From contig NZ_CP042301.2 in NCBI RefSeq assembly GCF_007922615.2, positions 4,262,001-4,326,000 of the forward strand: 64,000 nt of DNA. Direction: 5' to 3'. The notes beneath the pieces were generated by a model. That model was not told where the DNA came from and ran no database searches. It worked only from the letters and a program-made list of their open reading frames with translations. Below, in pieces: positions 42,741 through 51,940 of the stretch. The position numbers and the translations under genes are program-made. Source of the DNA: Nitratireductor mangrovi (GTDB taxonomy: Bacteria; Pseudomonadota; Alphaproteobacteria; Rhizobiales; Rhizobiaceae). Numbering within the stretch: position 1 is the stretch's first letter; the number at the start of each line of letters is the position of its first letter.

Positions 42741-43199
42741 ATGAACGACGCGGATTTTCACGTCGCAGTCGGCGACAGCATCCATTTCAGCAAGACGGTG
42801 AGCGAAAGCGACGTTTACCTGTTCGCGGGTATCACGGGCGATCTTTCCGACGTTCACTGCAATGCCGAATACATGAGCAAATCCGCCTTCGGCCAGCGGA
42901 TCGCCCATGGCGTGCTGTGCATGGGGTTCATGTCGACGGCATCGACCGTCATGTATACTCCCCACGTCGACAAATACGTCGGGCTCACACCAGTCTCCCA
43001 AGGCTACGACAGCGTGCGCTTCATGGCCCCGGTCTTTTTCGGCGACACGGTGACCATCGCCTACACGATCGACAAGCTCGAGGGCACGAAACGCCGCGCC
43101 CTGGCGGCGGTTGTCGCCACCAACCAGCGCGGTGAAACCGTTGCGAGGGCCACACACGTGATGCGCTGGGTTCCGGTCCAGGTAAGCGAGGCCGCCTGA
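42741..43199 (+). CDS. MaoC-type acyl-CoA hydratase/dehydratase
   Basis: A 152-residue single hot-dog protein. The (R)-hydratase signature is visible as TGDLSDVHCNAEYMSKSAF and GQRIAHGVLCMGFM, with the catalytic Asp and His. It adds water to enoyl-CoA or removes it from 3-hydroxyacyl-CoA. The start at 42741 is chosen because GGAGGA precedes it; the frame upstream runs through the operator. Its stop overlaps the following SDR start by one base. Confidence 0.9.
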   Translation: MNDADFHVAVGDSIHFSKTVSESDVYLFAGITGDLSDVHCNAEYMSKSAFGQRIAHGVLCMGFMSTASTVMYTPHVDKYVGLTPVSQGYDSVRFMAPVFFGDTVTIAYTIDKLEGTKRRALAAVVATNQRGETVARATHVMRWVPVQVSEAA

Positions 43200-43990
43200 T
43201 GATCCCCGCGCAGCAGGCATCGCGCGTCGCGCTTGTCACCGGCGGACGTCGCGGCATCGGCCGCGCCATCGCCGTGTCGCTGGCCGACCACGGTTTCGAC
43301 GTGGTGATAACCGATCTTGAATGCGATGAAGCGGCCAGGCAGACCCTTGCCGAGATCGAGTCTAAGGGGTGCCGCGCCGCCTTCGTGAAGGGCAATGTCG
43401 CGGACATCGAGGATCACGAGCGCCTCATCTCAGACGTCCTTTCCGCATTCGGTCCGCTTTCCTGTCTGGTCAACAATGCCGGAGTGCAAACGGCCTATCG
43501 TGGCGACATGCTCGACGTGCCCGTGGAAAGCTTCGACCGGCTCATCTCAGTGAACCTGCGCGGTGCCTATTTCCTTACCCAAGAGATCGCGAAAACGATG
43601 ATGGAGCAACCGTCGGGCGATCCGGCGCGACCGCAGCGCTCCATCATATTCATCTCGTCGGGCAATGCCGTCATCGCGACGCCTGCGCAGGCCGACTACT
43701 GCATCTCCAAGGCAGGCATCGCCATGATGGCGTCCCTTTATGCTCTCAGGCTCGCCGAGCACGGAATTGCCGTTCATGAGATCCGACCCGGCATCATACG
43801 GACCGACATGACGGCCGACGTGTTCGAGAAATATGACCAGTGGGTCAAGGCGGGTGGCATGCCGCTCGCTCGCTGGGGCGAGCCAGAGGACGTGGGGCGC
43901 ACGGCGGGGGCGCTCGCGGCAGGGCTATTGCCCTATTCGACCGGCCACGCGTTTCACGTTGACGGCGGGATTCACATCCGGCGCACGTAA
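43199..43990 (+). CDS. SDR family oxidoreductase (3-oxoacyl reductase-like)
   Basis: A 263-residue SDR with VTGGRRGIGRAIAVSL, NNAGVQ, catalytic Ser in FISSGNA and Tyr/Lys in DYCISKAGIAMM. The end is STGHAFHVDGG. It is directly coupled to the MaoC gene, so oxidation of the 3-hydroxyacyl product is a natural guess. Several relatives of this shape act on sugars or ketones, so the substrate remains open. Confidence 0.9.
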   Translation: MIPAQQASRVALVTGGRRGIGRAIAVSLADHGFDVVITDLECDEAARQTLAEIESKGCRAAFVKGNVADIEDHERLISDVLSAFGPLSCLVNNAGVQTAYRGDMLDVPVESFDRLISVNLRGAYFLTQEIAKTMMEQPSGDPARPQRSIIFISSGNAVIATPAQADYCISKAGIAMMASLYALRLAEHGIAVHEIRPGIIRTDMTADVFEKYDQWVKAGGMPLARWGEPEDVGRTAGALAAGLLPYSTGHAFHVDGGIHIRRT

Positions 43991-44064
43991 TTTCGCAAAG
44001 GCAACTTTTTCTGGAGCTCGATTTAAGCGGGCCGGTCCGACTCGGAGTTACGGGAGACGAGGGT

Positions 44065-44835
44065 TTGACGACATATGACTACCAAGGCCGGCGAGCGATC
44101 GTCACTGGGGCGGCGAACGGGATCGGCAAGGCTGTCGCCTTGCGCCTCGCGCAGCAAGGTTGTTCGCTCGCATTGTGGGACATCGATGCCGGCGGAATCG
44201 AGGCGACCCGGCAGCAAATTGGAGCGAACGCGCAAGCGTTCGAGGTCGACGTCGCGGACGCAGCCGCCGTGCGTGCCGTCTTCGAGGCCACCGTCTCAGC
44301 GTGGGGCGCTGGCCCCGAGATCCTGGTCAACAACGCCGGCATTGGCCAACTCGGAGCCCTTCTCGATACCGAACCCGACGTGTTCGATTACACGATGTCA
44401 GTGAACGTGGGAGGCACATACAATTGCTGCCGCGCCGTAATGCCGCACATGGTGGAGCAGGGGGACGGCAATATTGTGAACATGGCGTCCTGGTTTGGGA
44501 AATCGGGTCGGCCGAAGTCTCTCGCCTACTGTGCGTCGAAGTTCGCCATTATCGGCATGACGCAGTCGATGGCACTGGACTATGCGGGCAGCGGCGTTCG
44601 CGTCAACGCAGTCTGCCCAGGCACGATCGCCAACACGCGGATGCGCGAACAGGCCGATACGCAGGCAGCCGCCATGGGACTGGCTCCTTCGGCCGAACGC
44701 CAGCATCTCATCCCACTCGGACGTTTGGGCGAACCCGAGGACGTGGCGGGGATCGTCGCCTTTCTGATTTCCGTCGACGCCAACTACATGACGGGTCAGG
44801 CCATCAATGTGACTGGCGGATTGTGGATGAACTGA
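44065..44835 (+). CDS. SDR family oxidoreductase
   Basis: A 256-residue SDR with VTGAANGIGKAVALRLA, NNAGIG, catalytic Ser in NMASWFG and Tyr/Lys in AYCASKFAIIGM. The end is MTGQAINVTGGLWMN. The start is a TTG at 44065 with GGAGACGAGGG upstream; no in-frame ATG fits the N-terminus TTYDYQGRRAIVTGAA. It follows the previous SDR gene by 74 nt and precedes the liv promoter. Confidence 0.88.
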   Translation: MTTYDYQGRRAIVTGAANGIGKAVALRLAQQGCSLALWDIDAGGIEATRQQIGANAQAFEVDVADAAAVRAVFEATVSAWGAGPEILVNNAGIGQLGALLDTEPDVFDYTMSVNVGGTYNCCRAVMPHMVEQGDGNIVNMASWFGKSGRPKSLAYCASKFAIIGMTQSMALDYAGSGVRVNAVCPGTIANTRMREQADTQAAAMGLAPSAERQHLIPLGRLGEPEDVAGIVAFLISVDANYMTGQAINVTGGLWMN

Positions 44836-44888
44836 ATGGAGCGAGTGCGGCGTCGCTGAACCCGTATTGACAGTGACGATCGTTTGCA

Positions 44889-44906
44889 ACTTACTGACAG
44901 GTAAGT
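44889..44906. promoter_or_regulatory. 18-bp palindrome before the liv operon
   Basis: ACTTAC-TGACAG-GTAAGT is a perfect dyad 52 nt upstream of livH. Its half-site resembles those at 39295, 42688 and 53298 (ACYTWC / GYAAGT), but the centre is 6 nt rather than 2 or 8, so binding by the same TetR regulator is possible but less certain. Confidence 0.45.
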
Positions 44907-44958
44907 ATGCAAATCATGCATCAGCTGACGGCTGAGGCCGGACAAGCATCGGGAGGAA

Positions 44959-45816
44959 ATGTTGTTCGAGCTATCTGAGTATCTCATTCGTGGGGCGCTA
45001 CTCGGCGTTACCTACGGATTGCTGGCCTTTCCGGTCAGCCTGCTCTTTTCGACGACGGGCTCAGTCGACGTGGCTCTGGGGGCGTACGCGGTCCTCGCGG
45101 CGGCGATCATGTACGTGATTGGCGGCCCATTGGGTGTCGCTGCCGCCGTGGGCGCGGCCGTGCTCGCATCAGCCGCGGTCGGCGTCATATCCATGCGGCT
45201 TAACCGCCCCGGGCATGTCGATCACGTGATTGCGGTGCTCGGAACCTTCGGCCTGGCTACCTTCATCGAGTCGTTCATTCTGACGATCTTCGGCACCAGT
45301 CCGATGATCCGCCAGCCCTTCTCTGTCTTCTGGGATCTCGGCGGCATTCGTGTCAGCCCCCAAATGGGCATCAACGTCGCGGTTTGCGTGACGATCCTGG
45401 CGGCGCTGTTCATCGTTCTCAAGAAGACGCCCTTCGGACGGGCAATGCGCGCTAGCGCAATCAACCCGGTTGGCGCCGCGCTAAACGGCATTCCGGTCAA
45501 GCAGATCTGGTTTTCCACTTATGTTATCGGTGGCCTGCTGGCCGGCATCGCCGGCGTGCTCATTCTCTTCACCACCGGCGCCGACTACTCGACCGCTTTC
45601 AATCTCACCATCTGGGGCTTCGGTTCAGCCATCATCTTTGGACTGAACAGTCCGCTGCGCGGTTTCGCCGGAGGCATCGTCATTGGTGTCATTCAGGCCT
45701 TCTCGGCCGGCTACCTGCCGGGAGGATGGGCGACTGCTACGCCGCTCCTATTCATCTTTGCCATCCTTTCGGTCGGGCGGATGAATCAGATCGCTGCCAC
45801 CGGAGGACGTGTGTAA
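44959..45816 (+). CDS. livH: Branched-chain amino acid type ABC transporter permease LivH
   Basis: A 285-residue membrane protein with about eight helices. LivH features are LGVTYGLLAFPVSLLFSTTG, HVDHVIAVLGTFGLATFIE and RAMRASAINPVGAALNGIPV in the coupling region. With LivM it forms the channel of a HAAT-type importer. Such importers also carry aromatic acids and other carboxylates, which suits the acyl-CoA genes around. GGGAGGA lies before the start. Confidence 0.93.
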   Translation: MLFELSEYLIRGALLGVTYGLLAFPVSLLFSTTGSVDVALGAYAVLAAAIMYVIGGPLGVAAAVGAAVLASAAVGVISMRLNRPGHVDHVIAVLGTFGLATFIESFILTIFGTSPMIRQPFSVFWDLGGIRVSPQMGINVAVCVTILAALFIVLKKTPFGRAMRASAINPVGAALNGIPVKQIWFSTYVIGGLLAGIAGVLILFTTGADYSTAFNLTIWGFGSAIIFGLNSPLRGFAGGIVIGVIQAFSAGYLPGGWATATPLLFIFAILSVGRMNQIAATGGRV

Positions 45817-46805
45817 TGGCCAACAGTGTTGCCTCGCGGATGGTGCCCGCGCTAGTCGTCATTGGCGCAGTCACTGTCATCACGCCCGCAATCGGCGCCA
45901 GTCCGTTCTGGCTCGACAATTCGGTCCTCGTGGCGGTCTTCGCTCTCCTCGCCTTGTCGGCCGGCATGGCCTACGGGCAGGCCGGTATCCTCTCAATAGC
46001 CCCGGCGGCCTTTGGCGCGCTCGGGGCCTATGCGACCGCGATCCTGACGGCCCGCTACGAGTTGTCGCCATTCATCGGATTGGTCGCGGCCTTGCTCCTG
46101 CCCATGCTCCTCGCCTATCCAATGGCCCGCGCCATCACGCGGCTGTCGCCGCTGCCACTGTCGATCGCCACCATCCTGCTAAGCCTGGTGCTCGAACTGG
46201 CCATCCGAGAGGGCGGAGACTTTACCGGTGGGTACATCGGCATCTCGGGCATTCCCTCGCTCTGGTTCGCGGACAGCCTTTTCTCGATGCATGTGCTGGG
46301 ATGGGGACTGGTTGTGGTGGTCCTCGTTCTCTATGCCAATCTGACTGATTCCTCCATCGGTCGCGCCGTCAAGACCGCCAAGCACGATCCGCTGCGCGCA
46401 ACCGCCGACGGTGTCAACGTGCCGGCCCTTCTCGCAGTCTATTTCGCGATCTCGGCCTCGGTTGCCGGCCTCGCGGGGTGGTTCTACGCCCATCATCTCT
46501 CCTACATGGGCCCCGACTCCATGACGATGCACGTGTCGATCCGTATCCTGCTGATGGCGGTGATCGGTGGGGCGTCGACCTTTCTGGGGCCCGTGCTCGG
46601 CGCTACTTTCCTAACCCTCATCACCCTTTACCTACCTGCCGCCGAGACCCAGGGCATGATCTTCGGTGCGGTCCTGATCCTTGTCCTGATAGTGACGCCG
46701 AACGGCGTTCTGGGGACTGACTGGAAGCGAATGTTCCGGCCGCGTGGTGCCCAGGCTGATGCGGCCCGGCGGCGAACGGCCGAGGCACGGGGAGGCGCGG
46801 CATGA
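45816..46805 (+). CDS. livM: Branched-chain amino acid type ABC transporter permease LivM
   Basis: A 329-residue membrane protein. LivM features are LSAGMAYGQAGILSIAPAAF and RAVKTAKHDPLRATADGVNV. The start at 45816 shares one base with the livH stop (TAATG) and has GGAGG upstream. A basic tail follows the last helix. Confidence 0.93.
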   Translation: MANSVASRMVPALVVIGAVTVITPAIGASPFWLDNSVLVAVFALLALSAGMAYGQAGILSIAPAAFGALGAYATAILTARYELSPFIGLVAALLLPMLLAYPMARAITRLSPLPLSIATILLSLVLELAIREGGDFTGGYIGISGIPSLWFADSLFSMHVLGWGLVVVVLVLYANLTDSSIGRAVKTAKHDPLRATADGVNVPALLAVYFAISASVAGLAGWFYAHHLSYMGPDSMTMHVSIRILLMAVIGGASTFLGPVLGATFLTLITLYLPAAETQGMIFGAVLILVLIVTPNGVLGTDWKRMFRPRGAQADAARRRTAEARGGAA

Positions 46806-47563
46806 GCATCCAGGTTTCGGATATCACCGTACGCTTCGGTGGCGTCACCGCACTCAAGGACGCGTCTCTGACGCTCGAGAAGGGGCATATCCTTTCCATT
46901 GTCGGTCCCAACGGTTCTGGCAAAAGCACAATGTTCAACGCCATTACAGGCATGGTGCGACCCACCGCCGGAACCGTCAGCGTCGATGGCAAGCGGATCG
47001 ATGCATTGCCAGCGCACCGGCGAATCGGTCTCGGCCTTGCGCGAACCTTCCAGACGCCCCGGTTCGACCCGAAGGTGACGGTCGCGGAAGCGGTCATGTG
47101 CGGCTTCTACCCTGTGCACAAGGCAAGCATTTGTGGCTCTATGTTTCGCACGCCCTTTGCTTCATCGGAAGAAGCAAAGTTCCGCCAGCGCTGCGAGGAA
47201 ATCCTCGATGACCTGCGGCTTTCGGAGTTCCACCAGCTGCAGATGAGTGAGCTTCCGATGGGCCGAGTTCGGCTCGTTGAGGTCGCGCGTGCAGTGGCGA
47301 ACGAACCCAGTTACATCCTGCTGGATGAGCCGGCGGCCGGCCTGGCACGTGACGAGCAACGCATGCTCGCGCACGAAGTACGCCGCCTTGCGGACAGGGG
47401 GGTCGGGGTGCTCCTCGTGGAGCACAACTTCAACCTCATCCGCGAGCTTGCCGAGCACGTAGTCGTCCTGAAGGAAGGAGTGGTGCTGCTTGAGGGCAAG
47501 CCCGCAGACATCGCCAAAGATCCAGCTTTCATCGACATGTATCTGGGGAGGGCGGGTCAATGA
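46802..47563 (+). CDS. livG: Branched-chain amino acid type ABC transporter ATPase LivG
   Basis: A 253-residue ATPase with Walker A GPNGSGKSTMFNAITG, LARTFQTPRF as Q loop, Walker B ILLDEPAAGL and switch VEHNFNLI. The signature region reads LPMGRVRLVEVARAV, which lacks the usual LSxGQ Ser-Gly pattern. It overlaps livM and livF by 4 bp each. Confidence 0.93.
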   Translation: MSIQVSDITVRFGGVTALKDASLTLEKGHILSIVGPNGSGKSTMFNAITGMVRPTAGTVSVDGKRIDALPAHRRIGLGLARTFQTPRFDPKVTVAEAVMCGFYPVHKASICGSMFRTPFASSEEAKFRQRCEEILDDLRLSEFHQLQMSELPMGRVRLVEVARAVANEPSYILLDEPAAGLARDEQRMLAHEVRRLADRGVGVLLVEHNFNLIRELAEHVVVLKEGVVLLEGKPADIAKDPAFIDMYLGRAGQ

Positions 47564-48321
47564 GCGTTGCAACTGAAACCGCGCCGCGCGCGTCCGAGAC
47601 CGCAGTAGAGGTGATGACCTGCAAGGGCGTCACCGCTCGCTACAGCCGCATCACTGTCGTTTCGGGGGTTGACCTGTCGTTGCACGCCGGCGAGTTGCTG
47701 GCGGTGTTGGGCGCCAACGGCGCCGGCAAGAGTAGCATGCTTGGCGCCATTGCCGGGATAGTGAACGGCGGAGGTGAAATTCGCGTCCGAGGCCGCAGCG
47801 TCGGACGGCTGAGCACCCCGGCGAGGGCCGCCACCGGTATAGCATTCGTGCCCGAACAGCGCGGCAATATCTTCGCCACGATGTCAGTGCGGGAAAACAT
47901 CGACGTTGGGCTACGACTCCTTCCGCCGGGCGAACGCGAGCTGCAGCGCGAATTCATTCTCGAACTGTTTCCGATTCTCAAGCAGCGTGATCAGGCGATG
48001 GCCGGCGTGCTTTCCGGTGGCGAGCAACAAATGCTGGCGATCGGGCTGGCGCTCGGCAGAAACCCGGACGTACTGATCCTAGACGAACCGAGTCAGGGAC
48101 TGGCGCCGGCCGTGTTTGACATTCTTGAGCACGCCTTCGACATCCTCAAGCGAAAAGGCCTCGCGCTGCTTCTTGCCGAGCAGAACGTGCCTTTCGCAGC
48201 ACGGGTAGCCGACCGCTACATCATCATGTCCTACGGCAGCGTCGTCCAGACAGGCGGTAGGGAAGATCTGGAGAATCCGGAGGAGCTTGCCGACGCCTTC
48301 ATGGGTGCCGGTAACGGATAG
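47560..48321 (+). CDS. livF: Branched-chain amino acid type ABC transporter ATPase LivF
   Basis: A 253-residue ATPase with Walker A GANGAGKSSMLGAIAG, Q loop VPEQRGNIFATMSV, signature LSGGEQQMLAIGLAL, Walker B VLILDEPSQGLAP and a switch-region LLAEQNVPFA, where Gln replaces the usual His as in other LivF proteins. It overlaps livG by 4 bp and is followed by the binding-protein gene after 36 nt. Confidence 0.93.
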   Translation: MSVATETAPRASETAVEVMTCKGVTARYSRITVVSGVDLSLHAGELLAVLGANGAGKSSMLGAIAGIVNGGGEIRVRGRSVGRLSTPARAATGIAFVPEQRGNIFATMSVRENIDVGLRLLPPGERELQREFILELFPILKQRDQAMAGVLSGGEQQMLAIGLALGRNPDVLILDEPSQGLAPAVFDILEHAFDILKRKGLALLLAEQNVPFAARVADRYIIMSYGSVVQTGGREDLENPEELADAFMGAGNG

Positions 48322-48357
48322 CGCCACTGTGGCGTGGATCAAAAAAGGGAGAATGAA

Positions 48358-49500
48358 ATGAAGCGTATCCTATCGACCGCAATTGCCGGTGCCATGTGCG
48401 CTGCAGTCGCCTCGGGCGTCCAGGCCGAAGAAACGATCAAGGTCGGCGGTATCTTTTCTGTCACCGGCCCCGCTGCGCCGTTCGGCGTTCCCGAGCGGGA
48501 CATCGTCCAGATTCTGGCCGACAATCTCAATTCGGAAGGTGGCATCGACAGCAAGAAGTTTGAGATCATCATGTGCGATGATCAGACAAACCCCACCGAA
48601 GCCGCGCGGTGTGCGACCAGGCTGATCCGCCAGGACGGCGTACAGGCGATCGTGGGCTCCACGACCGGAACCGGAACGCTTGCGCTCATGCCCGTGGCCG
48701 CCAAGGCCGAGGTACCGGTACTTGCTCCCGTCGGGACGATCAGCGTCACGGACAAGAGCCATGACTTCTGGCCTTGGGTGTTCCGCGTTGCGCCCACTGA
48801 CCGCGTGATCCTGTCAGGCATCATGGAGCGGGGTGTGTTCGCACCGGGGCACAAGCGGTTCGCGATCATGTATCAGGAGGACGCCTATGGCGAGGCCGGC
48901 ATGGAGTACGCGAGCGAGCTCTCGCAGGAGCACGATATCGAGGTCGTCGCAGCTGTCGGTGCGCCACTGAGCGCCATCGATCTGACGGCCGCCGCCACAA
49001 AGATTCGCAACGCGGAGCCCGATGTGGTTCTGCTGCAGACGTCCGCACCCGCTCTCGGTGCCGCTTTCGTGCGCGCCGCCAAGCAGGTTGGGCTGGAGGC
49101 GCCGATCATCGGTTCCGGCTCGCTCAACCAGCAGCCGTTCATCGACGCCGCAGGCGACGCGGGCGAGGGCGTCCAGGTCGTTTCGATGGGTAACTGGAAC
49201 GACCCCTCGGAACGACAGAAGGAACTGGGCGAAGTTCTCGCGGCCGCCGGCAAGGAGCCCAAGGGTTACGGCGAGTTGCTCGGCTCGACAGGCTTCATGG
49301 CGCTCGCGGAGGCGGTCCGCCGCGTCGAGGGTGATGTGACTGGTGCTGCCATTCGGGACGCCCTGGAGACGATCTGTGATTTCGAGGGCACCTATCTTGA
49401 TGGCAAGCTCTGCTACTCCAAGGAGCAGCACGAGGGCATCGCCGAAGATTCCCTCATCACGGTCGAGATTCGCAACGGCGAATTCATCACCGTGGAATGA
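48358..49500 (+). CDS. livK: Branched-chain amino acid type ABC transporter binding protein
   Basis: A 380-residue secreted protein of the Leu/Ile/Val/amide-binding family. The signal peptide is MKRILSTAIAGAMCAAVASG with cleavage after VQAE or nearby. The mature part starts TIKVGGIFSVTGPAAPFGVP and has EIIMCDDQTNPTEAARCATR and VQAIVGSTTGTGTLALMP. Four Cys residues are present. Ligand unknown; placed last in the liv operon and before an acyl-CoA ligase gene, it may bind a carboxylic acid rather than an amino acid. Confidence 0.92.
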   Translation: MKRILSTAIAGAMCAAVASGVQAEETIKVGGIFSVTGPAAPFGVPERDIVQILADNLNSEGGIDSKKFEIIMCDDQTNPTEAARCATRLIRQDGVQAIVGSTTGTGTLALMPVAAKAEVPVLAPVGTISVTDKSHDFWPWVFRVAPTDRVILSGIMERGVFAPGHKRFAIMYQEDAYGEAGMEYASELSQEHDIEVVAAVGAPLSAIDLTAAATKIRNAEPDVVLLQTSAPALGAAFVRAAKQVGLEAPIIGSGSLNQQPFIDAAGDAGEGVQVVSMGNWNDPSERQKELGEVLAAAGKEPKGYGELLGSTGFMALAEAVRRVEGDVTGAAIRDALETICDFEGTYLDGKLCYSKEQHEGIAEDSLITVEIRNGEFITVE

Positions 49501-49557
49501 CCTTCGGCGGCGAGGCTCGCTCCGGCGGGCCCGCCCCGGCAGCGGCGGCTACGTCTC

Positions 49558-51183
49558 ATGAACGCGTTTCTTTCCTCCCAATGGACGCCCGACCGCGTAC
49601 TGGAATGGCGTATCCGGGAAACCCCGGATGCGCCATTCCTCGTTTCAGAGAACGGAACGGAACTCTCCTTCGCGACTTTCGGACGGTCCGTTCGCGACTG
49701 CATGGGGCACCTCGCCGCCTCGGGAGTCGGTTCGGAAGACCGGGTCGCACTCGTGGCAGGAAATTCGATCGACCACGTCACGCTTTGGTTTGCCACAAAC
49801 CTGCTTGGCGCCACCGACGCGCCGATCAATCCAGCATTCTCCGGCCGTCTTCTTGAACAGGCACTGACCCTGATCGACCCGGTCCTTGTCGTAGCCGAGG
49901 CCGGCTTGCTGCCGGCCGTACACGCCGCGCTGGAAACCAGCGGAGAGATGAGGCCAATCAGGTGGTTCGGCTCTGGCGAGGTGCCGGACGAATCGTGCAC
50001 CGGTGCAAATTCCGGCCCCCTCGCTGAGGCCGGAAGCGCGACCGTCACGCCTCCGGTTCTGTCGCCTTCCGGCGTTTCCTCCATCCTCGCAACCTCCGGC
50101 ACCACAGGTCCGGCCAAGGGTGTCATGGTGACGCACGCGCAAGCCTTCCTTACGGCGCGGCAGAGCGTCGAGGGCATGCGCGTTACCGCCGATGACACGT
50201 TCTACTGCGCCCATCCGCTCTTCCATATGTCGCCACGCTTCTGCGTCATCTATGCCGCCCTGCTTACTGGCGCGCGGGTCTGCCTTGATGCCGCCTTTTC
50301 CGCGCGGCGCTGGATCGACCGGATCCGCGCCACCGGTGCTACGGTGACGATCGGCCACGGGCCGCTTGTCGAAATGATCCACGCCCAGCCTGAGCGAGAC
50401 GACGATGCGGAAACCAGCTTGACGCGCATCGGAACTTCCCCGTTCCCCCGCCACATAGCGCAAGATTTCGAGCGTCGCTTCGGCGTCAAAGGTATCGAAA
50501 CCTGGGGCATGACAGAGATCAACATTCCCTGCTGGCACCCCTTCGAGGAGCCACTCCGCCCGGGATCGTGCGGCCGTATCCGTGAAGAATGGTACGAGTT
50601 TCGTGTCGTGAATCCCGACACAGACGAGGAAGTTCCGGCCGGCACGGTAGGGGAATTCGTTGTCAGGCCAAAACTGCCCTGGATTGTCAGCCCCGGTTAC
50701 TTCCGCAACCCCGAGGCCACGGTGAAGGCATGGCGGAACCTCTGGTTCCATACCGGTGACAGCGGCTACCGTGATGCCAAAGGTTGGGTCTGGTTTGTCG
50801 ATCGCCTGGGAGACCGTATCCGGCGACGCGCCGAAAACATCTCGTCTTTCGACATCGAGGTTGCGGCAAACCGCTACCCCGGCGTGGCAGAAAGCGCCGC
50901 CGTCGGCGTTAGCTCTGAGTACGCCTCCGACGACGATATCAAGCTGTGCGTGGTGATGCATCCCGAAGCGAGGCTTGATCCCGTGGCGCTCATCACCCAC
51001 CTCTTGGACGAGCTCGCGCATCATATGGTTCCGCGCTACGTTGAGGTCCTCGCGGACTTGCCGCGCACGCCTACCGGCAAGCCGAGGAAGGCGGTTCTGC
51101 GCGAAACGGGCGTAACCGCTGACACTTGGGACCGCAAGGCGGCCGGTCTGAACCTCCGGTCCCTGCGCAGGCAGGAGGACTAA
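49558..51183 (+). CDS. AMP-dependent acyl-CoA synthetase/ligase
   Basis: A 541-residue adenylating enzyme that activates a carboxylic acid with ATP and CoA. The P-loop is ATSGTTGPAKGVMVTH near residue 178; the adenine motif is ETWGMTEINIPCW; HTGDSGYRDAKGWVWFVDRL and RRRAENISSFDIE mark the hinge; the catalytic Lys is in PTGKPRKAVLRE near residue 507. It is similar in shape to crotonobetaine/carnitine-CoA ligases. It follows the transporter binding protein by 57 nt, so it probably activates the imported acid. Confidence 0.92.
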   Translation: MNAFLSSQWTPDRVLEWRIRETPDAPFLVSENGTELSFATFGRSVRDCMGHLAASGVGSEDRVALVAGNSIDHVTLWFATNLLGATDAPINPAFSGRLLEQALTLIDPVLVVAEAGLLPAVHAALETSGEMRPIRWFGSGEVPDESCTGANSGPLAEAGSATVTPPVLSPSGVSSILATSGTTGPAKGVMVTHAQAFLTARQSVEGMRVTADDTFYCAHPLFHMSPRFCVIYAALLTGARVCLDAAFSARRWIDRIRATGATVTIGHGPLVEMIHAQPERDDDAETSLTRIGTSPFPRHIAQDFERRFGVKGIETWGMTEINIPCWHPFEEPLRPGSCGRIREEWYEFRVVNPDTDEEVPAGTVGEFVVRPKLPWIVSPGYFRNPEATVKAWRNLWFHTGDSGYRDAKGWVWFVDRLGDRIRRRAENISSFDIEVAANRYPGVAESAAVGVSSEYASDDDIKLCVVMHPEARLDPVALITHLLDELAHHMVPRYVEVLADLPRTPTGKPRKAVLRETGVTADTWDRKAAGLNLRSLRRQED

Positions 51184-51214
51184 GCCCCGTCTGCCAGAAG
51201 TGACACGAGTTTGG

Positions 51215-51838
51215 TCAGGCTGTCGCGCGCGTTTTGACCGCGGTTTCGCGGCCATAGGCCCGCTCGATTGTGGAGAGCGTCGCCTCCCACAGGTCGGCCA
51301 GCCTGCCGAAATGCCCATGATCGCGGGTGACCGAGCCGGCGTAGTGGATGATGTTGACGAGTTGGACGACAAGCAGTTCCTGTGGAGCGTCTTCGACGAG
51401 TTCTCCCGATTGGATCGCCGTTCGCACGCCGACCCGGACCAGGGTCTCGAACTCGTGCGTCACCTCCTGGAGCTTGGTACGCATTCTGGGGGTGATTGCG
51501 TCACTGTCGGAACGCAGCCTGATCATCAGGCTCCAAGGCTCTCCCTTGTCGGATTTCTGGTTATAGTGCCGGTAGCGCTCGCGAGACATTCGCACCACCG
51601 CTTCTACCTTTTCGCGCAGGCTGGTGCGCGTGTCCGTCCAGATATCTCGATAAGCGTCCAGCGTGCGGTTGGCATAGTCTTCGAGAACTTCCTCGACCAG
51701 ACCGTCCTTGCTGCCGAAATGGTAGTGCAAGTTGGCGCGGGTCGTGTTGAGAATCTCGGAAATCTGGCGAAAACTGACTCCCCGGTAGCCGTGCTTTACC
51801 AGGAGTTCCTCAGCCACGCGCTTGATCTGTTCACGCAT
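51215..51838 (-). CDS. TetR-family transcriptional regulator
   Basis: A 207-residue repressor-type protein. The N-terminal helix-turn-helix is VKHGYRGVSFRQISEILNTT, then RANLHYHFGSKDGLVEEVL. The ligand domain follows. It lies in the middle of the acyl-CoA island, last in a minus-strand group with the DapA-like and DUF1330 genes, and converges on the ligase gene. It is the best candidate to bind the related palindromes at 39295, 42688, 44889 and 53298. TetR proteins of such islands often respond to acyl-CoAs, but that is not visible here. Confidence 0.9.
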   Translation of the reverse strand: MREQIKRVAEELLVKHGYRGVSFRQISEILNTTRANLHYHFGSKDGLVEEVLEDYANRTLDAYRDIWTDTRTSLREKVEAVVRMSRERYRHYNQKSDKGEPWSLMIRLRSDSDAITPRMRTKLQEVTHEFETLVRVGVRTAIQSGELVEDAPQELLVVQLVNIIHYAGSVTRDHGHFGRLADLWEATLSTIERAYGRETAVKTRATA

Positions 51839-51940
51839 ATGGGGACCGCGACAGTATCTCGATAAGCATCTGAATCGCTTCCACTATGTCACGGTCCCAT
51901 TTATCCTGTTTTTCGCGGATGGCGCAATCGCCAAGCCGCG

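Noticed and set aside
49520..49545. GGCGGGCCCGCC palindrome between the liv binding-protein gene and the ligase gene
   Set aside because: Without a loop it can form only a 4-bp stem, so it was not counted with the three hairpins behind other binding-protein genes.
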